In this document: piece by piece, positions 29,278 through 38,124 of the stretch | How the letters are laid out: each line of letters starts with the position of its first letter | Numbering within the stretch: position 1 is the stretch's first letter | Source of the DNA: Streptomyces sp. A1277 | GTDB lineage: Bacteria; Actinomycetota; Actinomycetes; Streptomycetales; Streptomycetaceae | Assembly (NCBI RefSeq): GCF_004795015.1 | Contig: NZ_SSBI01000028.1 | Span: forward strand, 1 to 64,000 | DNA: 64,000 bases | Direction: 5' to 3' | Notes under the pieces: generated by a model | Told to the model about the DNA's origin: nothing | Databases searched by the model: none | Seen by the model: only the letters and a program-made list of their open reading frames with translations | Position numbers and translations under genes: made by a program

Positions 29278-30921
29278 GTGGCCCGGCGACCACTCCCCCG
29301 CATTCTGAGCAGCGGCAGCGCTTCGATCACTCGCAGTCGCGAGATCGCGCGCACGGCCGCCGACAGCGCCACCGACGTGCTCCATCCGCTGATCACGCTC
29401 ACGCGCGGTCTGCGGCTGCTGGCCGGCGCAGGACGGCACAAGTGGGCCGCGACGCCCAAGGACCGGCGTGGTCCCACGCTGTTCCTCGTCGCGGCCTGCG
29501 TACTCGTGGTCGCGCTCATCCCGTACGGGCCGCTGCTGGCCCTCGTCGCGGTGATGGGCGCCGCCGCGTGGAAGGGACGGGTGCGCACCCCCGTCAAAAC
29601 CGGCCCCGACGAGGCGGAGACCGCCCGGCTACGGGCCCTGTACGAGGCGCTCGTCCCCTACTTCTCCGCGGCCGAGGACCCCAGCCCGCTGTTCACCCAC
29701 GGCGGCGAGTGGGACAAGGTCTTCAGTGATTACGAGTTCGACGGCGACGGCCGCGTCTCGCGGCTCCACGTCACCTACCCCGCGTACTTCACCGACTCCG
29801 AGCCCGAGTCCCGGGCCCGGATCGAACAGCTGCTCCACGCCAAGTCGGGCCGCGGCCGGGAGTACCACTTCAGCTGGGACGAGGAGGGCAACCGGCTCGT
29901 GATGAGCGTGCTCGACTCCCTGCCCACCTCCCTCACCGCCCAGCGCTTCGTCACCGCCCCCGGCGAGACCGTCCTCGGCTTCACGGACGAGGACGCGGTG
30001 CAGCGCACGGTCCCCGTGAACGAAGGCACCGGCACCCGCGACGCCCCCGGCGTCGTCTGGCGCACCGGCGCCCGCTCCACCGAGCCCCACCTGCTCGTCG
30101 CGGGACAGCCCGGCAGCGGCACCACCTCGCTGCTGCGGTCCATCGCCCTCCAGGCGCTCCAGCAGGGCGACATCCTGGTCATCGAGGGGAGCGGCACCGG
30201 CGAGTACGCCTGCTTCACCGGGCGCGAAGGCGTCCTGGCCGTGGAGTGCGGCCCGGCCGGCGCGCTGTCCACCCTGGAGTGGGCGGCCGACGAGACGGAG
30301 CGCCGGCTGGTCGAGGCGAACCGGGCCCGGCAGGCCGGCGACCCCGTCCCCGAGGACGTCACGCGCCCGCTCTGGATCCTGCTGGACCGCCCGAGCGCGC
30401 TCCGCCGCCCGGCCGGCGACAACGGGCCTGGCCCGCAGGAACTGCTCCAGGTGCCACTGCGGCACGGCAGGGCCGCCAACGTCGTCGTGGTGCTCGCGGA
30501 GGTGTTCGACAGCCTGGACGGCCTCGGCGAGACCATCCGCACCCACACCCGGGCCCGGGTGGTGCTCGGCCGCTGCTCCGCCGAGCAGATCGAGTCCGTG
30601 CTCGGCACGGGGCCGCACACCACCCCGCCCCCGGACGCCCCGCCCGGCCGCGGCTACGCCCGGTTCGGCACCGGCCCGGTCCTGCGCATCCAGGTACCGG
30701 CCACGCCCGACCCGTACGACGACGCCACCAGCGAGGCGCAGCGCACGGCGGTGCTCGGCCTGCTGCCGGAGCGGCGCCAGGCGGTCGAGGCGGGCGCGCC
30801 GGAGCCGGTCATGGTGGAGGATGTGGCCTCATCGGCCGGGATGGAAAGCGTCGCCTCGTCGGCCGGGATGGAGGCCGTGACCGCGTCCGCCGGGGTGGAG
30901 GCCGTGGCCGTCAGCGACTGA
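29278..30921 (+). CDS. FtsK/TraB-like membrane P-loop protein with degenerate Walker A
   Basis: A 547-residue protein. A membrane region with two helices lies at about 65-100 (TLFLVAACVLVVALIPYG). A DNA-translocase-like nucleotide-binding domain follows from about 260. The loop reads AGQPGSGTTSLLRS, so the invariant lysine of GxxxxGK[T/S] is replaced by threonine. The Walker B-like strand is PLWILLDRPSAL. The domain ends with GYARFGTGPVLRIQVP, a phrase typical of streptomycete FtsK-like proteins. The start is GTG with AGGAG six bases ahead. The C-terminus carries three 9-residue repeats. The altered loop argues for a non-hydrolysing or scaffold role, but the strand-loop-helix frame is intact. 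Confidence 0.82.
   Translation: MARRPLPRILSSGSASITRSREIARTAADSATDVLHPLITLTRGLRLLAGAGRHKWAATPKDRRGPTLFLVAACVLVVALIPYGPLLALVAVMGAAAWKGRVRTPVKTGPDEAETARLRALYEALVPYFSAAEDPSPLFTHGGEWDKVFSDYEFDGDGRVSRLHVTYPAYFTDSEPESRARIEQLLHAKSGRGREYHFSWDEEGNRLVMSVLDSLPTSLTAQRFVTAPGETVLGFTDEDAVQRTVPVNEGTGTRDAPGVVWRTGARSTEPHLLVAGQPGSGTTSLLRSIALQALQQGDILVIEGSGTGEYACFTGREGVLAVECGPAGALSTLEWAADETERRLVEANRARQAGDPVPEDVTRPLWILLDRPSALRRPAGDNGPGPQELLQVPLRHGRAANVVVVLAEVFDSLDGLGETIRTHTRARVVLGRCSAEQIESVLGTGPHTTPPPDAPPGRGYARFGTGPVLRIQVPATPDPYDDATSEAQRTAVLGLLPERRQAVEAGAPEPVMVEDVASSAGMESVASSAGMEAVTASAGVEAVAVSD
30823..30903 (+). repeat. three 27-bp tandem repeats at the 3' end of the FtsK-like gene
   Basis: The repeats encode VASSAGMES, VASSAGMEA and VTASAGVEA in frame, followed by VAVSD and the stop codon. 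The copies differ at several bases. This is low-complexity coding sequence, probably a disordered tail that can vary in copy number. Confidence 0.85.
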
Positions 30922-30975
30922 GGCGTGGGATCGGTGCAGGAGGGCCCGGCGGTGGAGCGGGCCCTCCTGCACCGT

Positions 30976-32472
30976 TCAGGCCACGAAGGTGCGGGGCGCG
31001 TCGGCGCCGGCGCCGGCGCCCGCGCCGACCAGCCGGGCGGCTGCGGCGAGCCGCTGGGCCGCCTCCTCCGCCACCGGCCCGCCGACTGTGAACGGCAGCC
31101 GTACGTACCCCTCGAAAGCCCCGTCGACCCCGAACCTGGGCCCGGACGGCACCCGCACCCCGACCCCTTCGCCGGCCACCGCGAGCCGCGAGCCGGACAG
31201 GCCGCCGGTGCGTACCCAGAGCGTGAGCCCGCCGCTCGGCACGGAGAACTCCCACCCCGGCAGCTCGCGGCGCACGGCCGCGACGAGCGCGTCGCGGTTG
31301 TCCCGGGCCTGGTCCCGGCGCAGCTGCACGGCCTCCTCCCAGCCGCCGGTGCGCATCAGCCAGTTGACCGCCAGCTGTTCGAGGACCGGGGTGCCCATGT
31401 CGGCGTAGGCGCGGGCGGCGACCAGGCTGCGGATCACGTCGGGCGCGGCCCGTACCCAGCCGATCCGCATGCCGGCCCAGAACGCCTTGCTGGCCGAACC
31501 CACGGTGAGGACGGTGCTGCCGGCCGGGTCGAACGCGCAGACCGGGCGCGGCATCCGCACGTCGTCGAGGTGCAGCTCCCTCATCGTCTCGTCGACGACC
31601 AGGACCGTGCCGGCCGAGCGGGCGGCGTCCACCAGCGCCCGGCGCCGGTCCTCACCGGCCAGCGCCCCGGTGGGGTTGTGGAAGTCCGCGACGACGTACG
31701 CGAGCCGGGGCGCCGCGTCCCGCAGGACCTGGCGCCACCGGTTCAGGTCCCAGCCTCCGAGCCCCTCCTCCATGGCGACCGGCACGAGCCGGGCACCGGC
31801 CTCGCGCATCAACTGGAGGATGTTGGCGTAGCTCGGGGACTCCACCGCGATCCGCTCGCCGCGGCCGGCGAACAGGTGGCAGATGGCGTCGATCGCGCCC
31901 ATCGCACCGGTGGTGACCATGATCTGCTCGGGCATGGTGGGGATGCCGTCGGCGGTGTACCGGTCGGCGATCATCTGCCGCAGGGCGGGCAGCCCGGCCG
32001 GGTAGTCGCCGTGCGTGTGCGCGTACGGGGGCAGCTCCTCCAGCGCGCCCTGGACGGCCCGGGTCAGCCAGGGCTCGGGGGCGGGCAGCGAGGCGCAGCC
32101 CAGGTCGATCATGGAGCCCAGCGCCTCGGGCGGCAGGGGTTCCAGGCCGCGGGCCGGGAGCGGGTTGCCCGCCGGGACCGCCGTCCAGCTGCCGGCCCCG
32201 CGCCGGGACTCCAGGAAGCCTTCGGCCCGCAGCGCCTCGTAGGCGGCGGCGACCGTGGTGCGGCTGACGGAGAGCGCGACGGCCAGCTCCCGTTCGGCCG
32301 GGAGCCGGGCGGCCACGGCGACCCGGCCCTCCAGGACGAGCAGCCGGATGCCGTCGGCGAGTGCCCGGTAGGCCGGCGGCCGGCGGCTGCCGGGGCCGGC
32401 CGGCCGGGGCTGCTGGGCATGGAGCTGGCGGGCCAACTGGGCCGCCCCGACCGCCGAAGTCCACTGCGCCAC
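30976..32472 (-). CDS. MocR-type regulator (GntR HTH fused to aminotransferase-like domain)
   Basis: A 498-residue MocR-family regulator. The N-terminal GntR winged helix (ELAVALSVSRTTVAAAYEAL, about 65-85) is joined to a class I aminotransferase fold. The PLP lysine is in VGSASKAFWAGMRIGWVR, and HNPTGAL is the usual substrate/cofactor motif. MocR regulators sense PLP or PLP-bound amines. It is divergent from a YczE-type membrane protein, an arrangement well known from Bacillus yczR-yczE, so that gene is its likely target. The GTG start (VAQWTSAVGAAQL) has no clear ribosome binding site. The C-terminus is an Ala/Gly-rich tail. Confidence 0.92.
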   Translation of the reverse strand: MAQWTSAVGAAQLARQLHAQQPRPAGPGSRRPPAYRALADGIRLLVLEGRVAVAARLPAERELAVALSVSRTTVAAAYEALRAEGFLESRRGAGSWTAVPAGNPLPARGLEPLPPEALGSMIDLGCASLPAPEPWLTRAVQGALEELPPYAHTHGDYPAGLPALRQMIADRYTADGIPTMPEQIMVTTGAMGAIDAICHLFAGRGERIAVESPSYANILQLMREAGARLVPVAMEEGLGGWDLNRWRQVLRDAAPRLAYVVADFHNPTGALAGEDRRRALVDAARSAGTVLVVDETMRELHLDDVRMPRPVCAFDPAGSTVLTVGSASKAFWAGMRIGWVRAAPDVIRSLVAARAYADMGTPVLEQLAVNWLMRTGGWEEAVQLRRDQARDNRDALVAAVRRELPGWEFSVPSGGLTLWVRTGGLSGSRLAVAGEGVGVRVPSGPRFGVDGAFEGYVRLPFTVGGPVAEEAAQRLAAAARLVGAGAGAGADAPRTFVA

Positions 32473-32574
32473 GATAATCAGTCCACCTTCCTCGGATTGG
32501 CCATGGTTGGCGGCCGATCCCCTGCCACAGAGTGACACGGAGCAGTCCAACACCACGACACCAGGGGGCACCCC

Positions 32575-33237
32575 TTGTCCACCACCCCCGTCCCGCAGGG
32601 GGCGCACCTCACCCGTCGGCTGGTCCAGCTGTACGCGGGGCTCGCGCTGTACGGGGCGAGCTCGGCGCTGCTGGTCGTCGCCGGCCTCGGCCTGGAGCCG
32701 TGGGGCGTGCTGCACCAGGGGCTCGCCGAGCGCACCGGGATCAGCATCGGCGTGGTCTCGATCATCATCGGCGCGATCGTGCTGCTGCTGTGGATTCCGC
32801 TGCGGCAGCGGCCGGGTCTGGGCACGGTCTCGAATGTCTTCGTCGTGGGGCTCGCGATGGACGGCACGCTCGCGCTCGTCCCCGAGGTGCACGGGCTGGT
32901 GGCCCGCTCCGGTGTGATGGTGGCCGGGATCGTCCTCAACGGTGTGGCGACGGGCCTCTACATCACCGCCCGGTTCGGCCCCGGCCCCCGGGACGGGCTG
33001 ATGACCGGGCTGCACCGGCGGACCGGCAGGTCGATCCGGCTGGTCCGCACGGCGATCGAGGTCGCGGTCGTGGTCACCGGGTTCCTGCTCGGCGGCTCCC
33101 TCGGCGTGGGCACGGTCCTGTACGCCCTGGCCATCGGCCCGCTCGCCCAGGTCTTTCTGCGCGTCTTCGCGATACCGGACGGCGGGGGCACCTCGGCCGA
33201 CGCCCCGGCGGCCCGGCGGTCCATACTGCGGCGGTGA
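32575..33237 (+). CDS. YczE/YitT-family membrane protein
   Basis: A 220-residue integral membrane protein with about five or six helices. The family phrases GLEPWGVLHQGLAERTGIS and GPRDGLMTGLHRRTG are both present. The TTG start follows AGGGGG. It is paired divergently with the MocR regulator and overlaps the next gene by GTGA, so it is translationally coupled to the phosphodiesterase. The function of YczE proteins is not settled; transport of an amino acid or a B6-related compound is inferred from MocR pairing. Confidence 0.88.
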   Translation: MSTTPVPQGAHLTRRLVQLYAGLALYGASSALLVVAGLGLEPWGVLHQGLAERTGISIGVVSIIIGAIVLLLWIPLRQRPGLGTVSNVFVVGLAMDGTLALVPEVHGLVARSGVMVAGIVLNGVATGLYITARFGPGPRDGLMTGLHRRTGRSIRLVRTAIEVAVVVTGFLLGGSLGVGTVLYALAIGPLAQVFLRVFAIPDGGGTSADAPAARRSILRR

Positions 33238-33998
33238 CTTCCGAACGCCACCCCTATCTGGAACATCCCGCCCCGCTCGCCTTCGCCCACCGGGGCGGCG
33301 CGGCGGACGGGATCGAGAACACGGCGGCCGCCTTCCGCCGGGCCGCCGACGCCGGGTACCGCTACTTCGAGACCGATGTGCACGCCTCGGCGGACGGCCG
33401 CCTGGTGGCGTTCCACGACGCCACGCTGGACCGGCTGACGGACGCCGGGGGCAGGCTGGCGGAGCTGCCGTGGAGCGAGATACGCAGGGCCCGGGTCGCC
33501 GGGCGCGAGCCGCTGCCGCTGTTCGAGGAGCTGCTGGAGGCGTTCCCCGAGGCCCGGTGGAACGTGGACATCAAGGCGGAGGCCGCACTGGGGCCGCTCG
33601 TGGAGCTGATCCGCGCGACGGACTCCTTCGACCGGGTGTGCGTGGGCTCGTTCTCCGAGGCGCGGGCCGCCAGGGCGCACCGCCTGGGCGGCCCGCGCCT
33701 CGCCACCTCGTACGGTGTGCGCGGCGTCATCGGGCTGCGGCTGCGCTCGTACGGCATCCCGGCGGCCCTGCGGGCGGGGGCGGTGTGCGCGCAGGTCCCG
33801 GAGAGCCAGGGCGGCATCCGCGTGGTCGACCGGCGCTTCGTGCGCGAGGCGCATGCGCGCGGGCTCCAGGTGCACGTGTGGACGGTGAACGAACCGGAGC
33901 GGATGGCCGCACTCCTGGACCTCGGTGTGGATGGCATCATGACCGATCACATCGAGACGCTGCGCACGGTGCTGAACGAGCGGGGGGCCTGGGCCTGA
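33234..33998 (+). CDS. glycerophosphodiester phosphodiesterase
   Basis: A 254-residue GDPD-family TIM barrel without signal peptide. AFAHRGGAADGIENTAAAF carries the catalytic His-Arg and the metal-binding Glu. ETDVHASADGRLVAFHDATL gives the second metal ligands and catalytic His, and WNVDIK the further acidic residue. It hydrolyses glycerophosphodiesters to glycerol 3-phosphate and an alcohol. The GTG start overlaps the YczE stop codon. The cytosolic form suggests recycling of imported or internal phospholipid headgroups. Confidence 0.92.
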   Translation: MTSERHPYLEHPAPLAFAHRGGAADGIENTAAAFRRAADAGYRYFETDVHASADGRLVAFHDATLDRLTDAGGRLAELPWSEIRRARVAGREPLPLFEELLEAFPEARWNVDIKAEAALGPLVELIRATDSFDRVCVGSFSEARAARAHRLGGPRLATSYGVRGVIGLRLRSYGIPAALRAGAVCAQVPESQGGIRVVDRRFVREAHARGLQVHVWTVNEPERMAALLDLGVDGIMTDHIETLRTVLNERGAWA

Positions 33999-34045
33999 CC
34001 CGCCGGCCGGGTGACGTCTCCACGGGGAGATTTCGAGGGGGCGCC

Positions 34046-35434
34046 ATGACCGCCGAGACCGCAGACACCGCCGAAGGGGCCGGCGGCACGTCGGGCCCCG
34101 GCGGACCCGACGGCCCGGCCGAGCGGCGCCGGGAGCAGCGCGGCTGGTACTTCTACGACTTCGCCTGCTCGGTCTACTCGACCAGCGTCATCACGGTCTT
34201 CCTCGGCCCCTATCTGACGTCGGTCGCCAAGGCGGCGTCCGACGCCGACGGCTTCGTCCATCCGCTCGGCGTCCCGGTGCGCGCCGGGTCGCTGTTCGCG
34301 TACTCGGTCTCCGCCTCGCTGGTCCTCGCCGTCGTCCTGATGCCGATCGTGGGCGCGGCGGCCGACCGGACGGGCCGCAAGAAGCCGCTGCTCGCGGCGG
34401 CGGCCTACACCGGGGCGGCCGCCACGACCGCGATGTTCTTCCTGGACGGCCACCGCTATCTGCTCGGCGCCTTCCTGCTCATCGTGGCGAACGCGGCGAC
34501 GGCGATCGCGATGATGCTGTACAACGCCTTTCTGCCGCAGATCGCGGAGCCCGACGAGCGCGACGCGGTCTCCTCCCGGGGCTGGGCGTTCGGCTACACC
34601 GCCGGGGCGCTGGTCCTCGTCCTCAACCTGATCCTGTACTCCGGCCACGACTCCTTCGGCCTCTCCGAGTCCGAGGCCGTGCGGATCTGCCTGGCCTCGG
34701 CGGGTGTGTGGTGGGGCGTCTTCACCGTCGTGCCGCTGCTCCGGCTGCGCGACCGCGGGGTGGCGGTGGCGCCGGGCGGCCGGAAGGCGGCGGGCTCCGG
34801 CTGGCGGCAGCTGCGGGCGACCCTGTCGGACATGCGGCGCCATCCGCTGACCCTCTCCTTCCTCCTCGCCTACCTCGTCTACAACGACGGCGTGCAGACG
34901 GTGATCTCGCAGGCGTCGGTCTACGGCTCCGAGGAACTGGGCCTCGGCCAGACCACGCTGATCACCGCCGTGCTGCTGGTGCAGGTGCTGGCGGTCGCCG
35001 GGGCGCTGGCGATGGGGCGGACGGCCCGGGTGTACGGCGCGAAGCGCACGATCCTCGGCTCGCTGGTCGTCTGGACGCTGATCCTGGTGGCGGGGTACTT
35101 CCTGCCCGCCGGCTCGCCCGTCTTCTTCTACGTACTGGCCGCGGCGATCGGCCTGGTGCTCGGCGGCAGTCAGGCGCTGTCGCGCTCCCTGTTCTCGCAT
35201 CTGGTGCCGCGCGGCAAGGAGGCCGAGTACTTCTCGGCGTACGAGATGAGCGACCGCGGGCTGAGCTGGCTGGGGCCCCTGGTGTTCGGGCTCGCGTACC
35301 AGCTGACCGGCAGCTACCGGGACGCGATCGCCTCGTTGGTGGTCTTCTTCGTCGTCGGTTCGGTGCTGCTGGCGCGGGTGCCGCTCAGGCAGGCGGTGGC
35401 GGCGGCGGGAAATCCCGTACCCGAGCGGATTTAG
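34046..35434 (+). CDS. MFS transporter, UMF1/Atg22-like
   Basis: A 462-residue membrane protein with about 12 helices. The opening RGWYFYDFACSVYSTSVITVF is characteristic of the Atg22/UMF1 branch, and GAAADRTGRKKPLLAAAA is the MFS loop 2-3 motif. LSWLGPLVFGLAYQLTGSYR near the end is also typical of this branch. Yeast Atg22 exports amino acids from vacuoles; bacterial substrates are unknown. GAGGGGG precedes the ATG. It begins 47 bases after the phosphodiesterase and may be cotranscribed with it. Confidence 0.9.
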   Translation: MTAETADTAEGAGGTSGPGGPDGPAERRREQRGWYFYDFACSVYSTSVITVFLGPYLTSVAKAASDADGFVHPLGVPVRAGSLFAYSVSASLVLAVVLMPIVGAAADRTGRKKPLLAAAAYTGAAATTAMFFLDGHRYLLGAFLLIVANAATAIAMMLYNAFLPQIAEPDERDAVSSRGWAFGYTAGALVLVLNLILYSGHDSFGLSESEAVRICLASAGVWWGVFTVVPLLRLRDRGVAVAPGGRKAAGSGWRQLRATLSDMRRHPLTLSFLLAYLVYNDGVQTVISQASVYGSEELGLGQTTLITAVLLVQVLAVAGALAMGRTARVYGAKRTILGSLVVWTLILVAGYFLPAGSPVFFYVLAAAIGLVLGGSQALSRSLFSHLVPRGKEAEYFSAYEMSDRGLSWLGPLVFGLAYQLTGSYRDAIASLVVFFVVGSVLLARVPLRQAVAAAGNPVPERI

Positions 35435-35622
35435 ACGTTGAAGTAAAAGGCCGGTAGTGTACGCCTTTGGCCTGCCCCGGGTGACCGTTACCGCGAGTGG
35501 AAGTCTCCGCACCGTTGGGTGACAACTTCCGTCAAACGTGACAAACCGGGTACGGGTGGGTACCTGAACCCTGGGAAACCTGAAAATTCAGCGGCACGAC
35601 GGGCGACGTATGACCGGCAACG

Positions 35623-35648
35623 GGAATCTTTGCCGCCGACCGGACGTT
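35623..35648 (+). promoter_or_regulatory. SigR-type promoter of rbpA
   Basis: GGAAT (35623-35627) and GTT (35646-35648) are separated by exactly 18 bases, which is the SigR consensus GGAAT-N18-GTT. Transcription would begin near 35655, giving a leader of about 55 bases to the rbpA start. In S. coelicolor rbpA is known to be induced through SigR by thiol-oxidative stress. Confidence 0.85.
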
Positions 35649-35709
35649 GACCGATTGACGACGACAGCGACACCTGTCCTGTGGGCGACAAGCCCGGGAG
35701 GCACGATTC

Positions 35710-36084
35710 ATGAGTGAGCGAGCTCTCCGCGGCACGCGACTCGTGGTTACCAGCTACGAGACGGACCGCGGCATCGATCTGGCCCCGCGCCAGGCGGTGG
35801 AGTACGCATGCCCGAACGGCCATCGATTCGAGATGCCGTTCTCGGTAGAGGCGGAAATTCCGCCGGAGTGGGAGTGCAAGGCGTGTGGCGCCCAGGCACT
35901 CCTGGTGGACGGGGATGGCCCCGAGGAGAAGAAGGGCAAGCCTGCGCGTACGCACTGGGACATGCTCATGGAGCGGCGCACGCGCGAGGAACTGGAAGAG
36001 GTGCTGGCCGAGAGGCTGGCGGTCCTGCGCTCCGGAGCGATGAACATCGCCGTGCATCCCCGGGACAGCAGGAAGTCTGCCTGA
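35710..36084 (+). CDS. rbpA: RNA polymerase-binding protein RbpA
   Basis: A 124-residue actinobacterial transcription factor that binds the principal sigma factor HrdB and stabilises open complexes. The core domain carries Cys34, His38, Cys56 and Cys59 (CPNGH and CKAC), the zinc-binding set of streptomycete RbpA. The basic linker KKGKPARTHWDMLMERRTR leads to the sigma-interacting helix (ELEEVLAERLAVLRSG). GGGAGG precedes the ATG. It is driven by a SigR-type promoter and ended by a very strong hairpin, so it is a single-gene unit. Confidence 0.97.
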   Translation: MSERALRGTRLVVTSYETDRGIDLAPRQAVEYACPNGHRFEMPFSVEAEIPPEWECKACGAQALLVDGDGPEEKKGKPARTHWDMLMERRTREELEEVLAERLAVLRSGAMNIAVHPRDSRKSA

Positions 36085-36101
36085 CCCGGTAGCACCGAGA
36101 C

Positions 36102-36146
36102 AGAGCCGCGGGCCGCGACACACGTTGTGTCGCGGCCCGCGGCTCT
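36102..36146 (+). terminator. very strong hairpin terminator
   Basis: A perfect 21-bp inverted repeat (36102-36122 with 36126-36146) with a 3-base loop. It lies between rbpA and the convergent fxsA and can act on both strands. Confidence 0.93.
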
Positions 36147-36178
36147 TGTCGTGGACGGGTTCCGCTACCGGATCGGCG

Positions 36179-36766
36179 TCACGGAGTCAGCGGCGGGCGG
36201 GGCTCGTCGTCCGGGCGGGCGTCCCGCGGCGACGGTTCGTCGCGGATGACCTCGCCCTGGACGACCTTGCCGTCCGGGCGGTGGATACGGGCCTGCTGGA
36301 AGGCGTCCGAGAAGCCGTCGGGGGCCAGCGTGCGCATGCGCCGTTGGAGCGAGCGCTCCGCGTACCTGCTGAGCGCCGAGCGGACCGGTGGCACCAGGAG
36401 CAGCAGTCCGGCCACGTCCGAGACCATGCCGGGAATCATGACCAGCAGTCCGCCGAGCATCAGGAAGCCGTTGCCCCGGCTGCTCGAAGGGGTGGGCGAG
36501 GAGCCGTCCGCGCCCGGCTGCCCCGGCATCTGCTGAAGCGTCTCGGTGAGGTTGCGGAAGGCGCGGCGGCCGGCCCGCTTGATCACGGCGGCGCCGAGGA
36601 GGATCCCGGCGGCCAGCAGGATCAGGACGGTCAGCCCGCCCGCGACGTCCGCCACGACGACGAGCAGCCAGATCTCCAGCACCGCCCAGGCGGCGACGGC
36701 GAGGGGTACGAAGGTCCGGGCGCGCGAGCGCCTTCGGGCGGTCGGGGGCGGTGTGCCGGTCGTCAT
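36179..36766 (-). CDS. fxsA: FxsA-family membrane protein
   Basis: A 195-residue membrane protein with the FxsA fold: early paired helices (AAWAVLEIWLLVVVADVAGG, TVLILLAAGILLGAAVIKRA), a polar loop, and the conserved FLMLGGLLVMIPGMVSDVAG hairpin. The soluble tail is acidic and Pro-rich. E. coli FxsA influences exclusion of phage T7; the general role is unknown. The ATG follows GGGGG. It is 64 bases from ppm1 on the same strand. Confidence 0.92.
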   Translation of the reverse strand: MTTGTPPPTARRRSRARTFVPLAVAAWAVLEIWLLVVVADVAGGLTVLILLAAGILLGAAVIKRAGRRAFRNLTETLQQMPGQPGADGSSPTPSSSRGNGFLMLGGLLVMIPGMVSDVAGLLLLVPPVRSALSRYAERSLQRRMRTLAPDGFSDAFQQARIHRPDGKVVQGEVIRDEPSPRDARPDDEPRPPLTP

Positions 36767-36830
36767 GCCCCCAGTGTGCCTGGCCCGGCGTCCGTACGCC
36801 GTAAGGGGGTGCGGACGCGGGCGGCGGGCG

Positions 36831-37598
36831 TCAGGGGGTGCGGCGGCCGAGGGCCCGGTTGGTGCGGCCGGTGACGCCCCAGGCGGTCACGCGCCAGAGC
36901 GCCTCGACGAGGATGTCCCGGCTCATCTTGGAGTCGCCGACCTCGCGGTCCACGAAGGTGATCGGCACCTCGACCACGTGGAAGCCGGCCTCGACCGCGC
37001 GGCGGGCCAGGTCGACCTGGAAGCAGTAGCCCTGCGAGGCGACCTCGTCCAGGCCGATGCCCTTGAGGGTCTCGGTGCGGAAGGCCCGGTAGCCGCCGGT
37101 GACGTCCCGCGTCCGCAGCCCCAGCATCAGCCGGGAGTAGGTGCTGCCGCCGCGGGAGATGATCTCGCGGGACTTGGGCCAGTTGACCACCCGGCCGCCG
37201 GGCACCCAGCGGGAGCCGAGGACCAGGTCGGCGCCCTTGAGCGCGGTGAGCAGCCGGGGCAGCTCCTCGGGCTGGTGGGAGCCGTCGGCGTCCATCTCGA
37301 CCAGGACGCCGTAGTCGTGCTCCATGCCCCACCGGAAGCCGGCGAGGTAGGCCGCGCCGAGCCCTTCCTTGCCCTTGCGGTGCAGGACGTGGACCTGGTC
37401 GTCGGCCGCGGCCAGCTCGTCGGCGAGCTTGCCGGTGCCGTCGGGGCTGTTGTCGTCGGCGACCAGGATGTCGGCCTCCGGGACGGCCGCGCGCACCCGG
37501 CTGACGATCGGCTTGATGTTCTCGGCCTCGTTGTAGGTCGGAATGATCACCAAGACACTGCCGAGCGGGCCGAATCGCCGCTGACCGCCGTCGTTCAC
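36831..37598 (-). CDS. ppm1: polyprenol monophosphomannose synthase (Ppm1)
   Basis: A 255-residue GT2-family glycosyltransferase that makes polyprenyl-phosphomannose from GDP-mannose. Landmarks are VLVIIPTYNEAENI at the start, DDNSPDGTG, the DXD-like LVEMDADGSHQPEEL, and GSRWVPGG. There is no fused lipoprotein acyltransferase domain, unlike mycobacterial Ppm1, which matches S. coelicolor. In streptomycetes this lipid-linked mannose feeds protein O-mannosylation by Pmt, is needed for phiC31 infection and affects antibiotic sensitivity. The start is GTG with GAGGGG upstream. Confidence 0.93.
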   Translation of the reverse strand: MNDGGQRRFGPLGSVLVIIPTYNEAENIKPIVSRVRAAVPEADILVADDNSPDGTGKLADELAAADDQVHVLHRKGKEGLGAAYLAGFRWGMEHDYGVLVEMDADGSHQPEELPRLLTALKGADLVLGSRWVPGGRVVNWPKSREIISRGGSTYSRLMLGLRTRDVTGGYRAFRTETLKGIGLDEVASQGYCFQVDLARRAVEAGFHVVEVPITFVDREVGDSKMSRDILVEALWRVTAWGVTGRTNRALGRRTP

Positions 37599-38124
37599 TT
37601 ACTGCCCCTCACGTCCGTACGCAGGTGCACACCATATCGAGCGCGGAGGCGCGGAATGCCGTCCCGGTCGGGGTGGCGCGGGAGTCGTGGCGGACAGAAG
37701 AGCGGAAGTAGGGACAGAAGTGCGGATCGGGGCCCGGTGTCCTTCGGGCCGACCTGGGACCCGCTGGCTGCGGGTCGACCTAGAGCCGTTGTCTACTGAA
37801 CGTCCGGGCCCCACCCGGGTCGCACCCTCCGTCCGGCTGAATCCTTCCCTCGCCCCGAGGCGCGGGCGCTGAACCTGGCTGTCAGTGGTGGTGCGCCGGT
37901 GCGGCACACCACCCCGTGACCCAGCGGCGTTCGACGACTGCGTGGAGGTTTAACCGGTCGGACGTCCTGTGGTGGACTCGGCCGAACCTACCGGCCGATG
38001 GCCGCATTCTGTCAATAGTTGCCTGACCTGCATCGTTTACGGAACTTGCCTGGTCAGTCCTGGAGATCCCCAGGTAGCGGGAGAGCCGGGCCGCCTTCGA
38101 TCGGCGGTACGAAATGTCCGCACG
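37599..38124. other. 526-bp intergenic region between ppm1 and amidohydrolase genes
   Basis: No gene is supported here. It holds the ppm1 upstream region and, at the far end, the 3' flank of the amidohydrolase gene. A perfect 7-bp hairpin with a 5-base loop lies at 37758-37776. The part from 37930 to 38110 is richer in A+T than the rest. The frame that runs through part of it in the plus direction continues as antisense of the amidohydrolase gene and is not coding. Confidence 0.5.
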
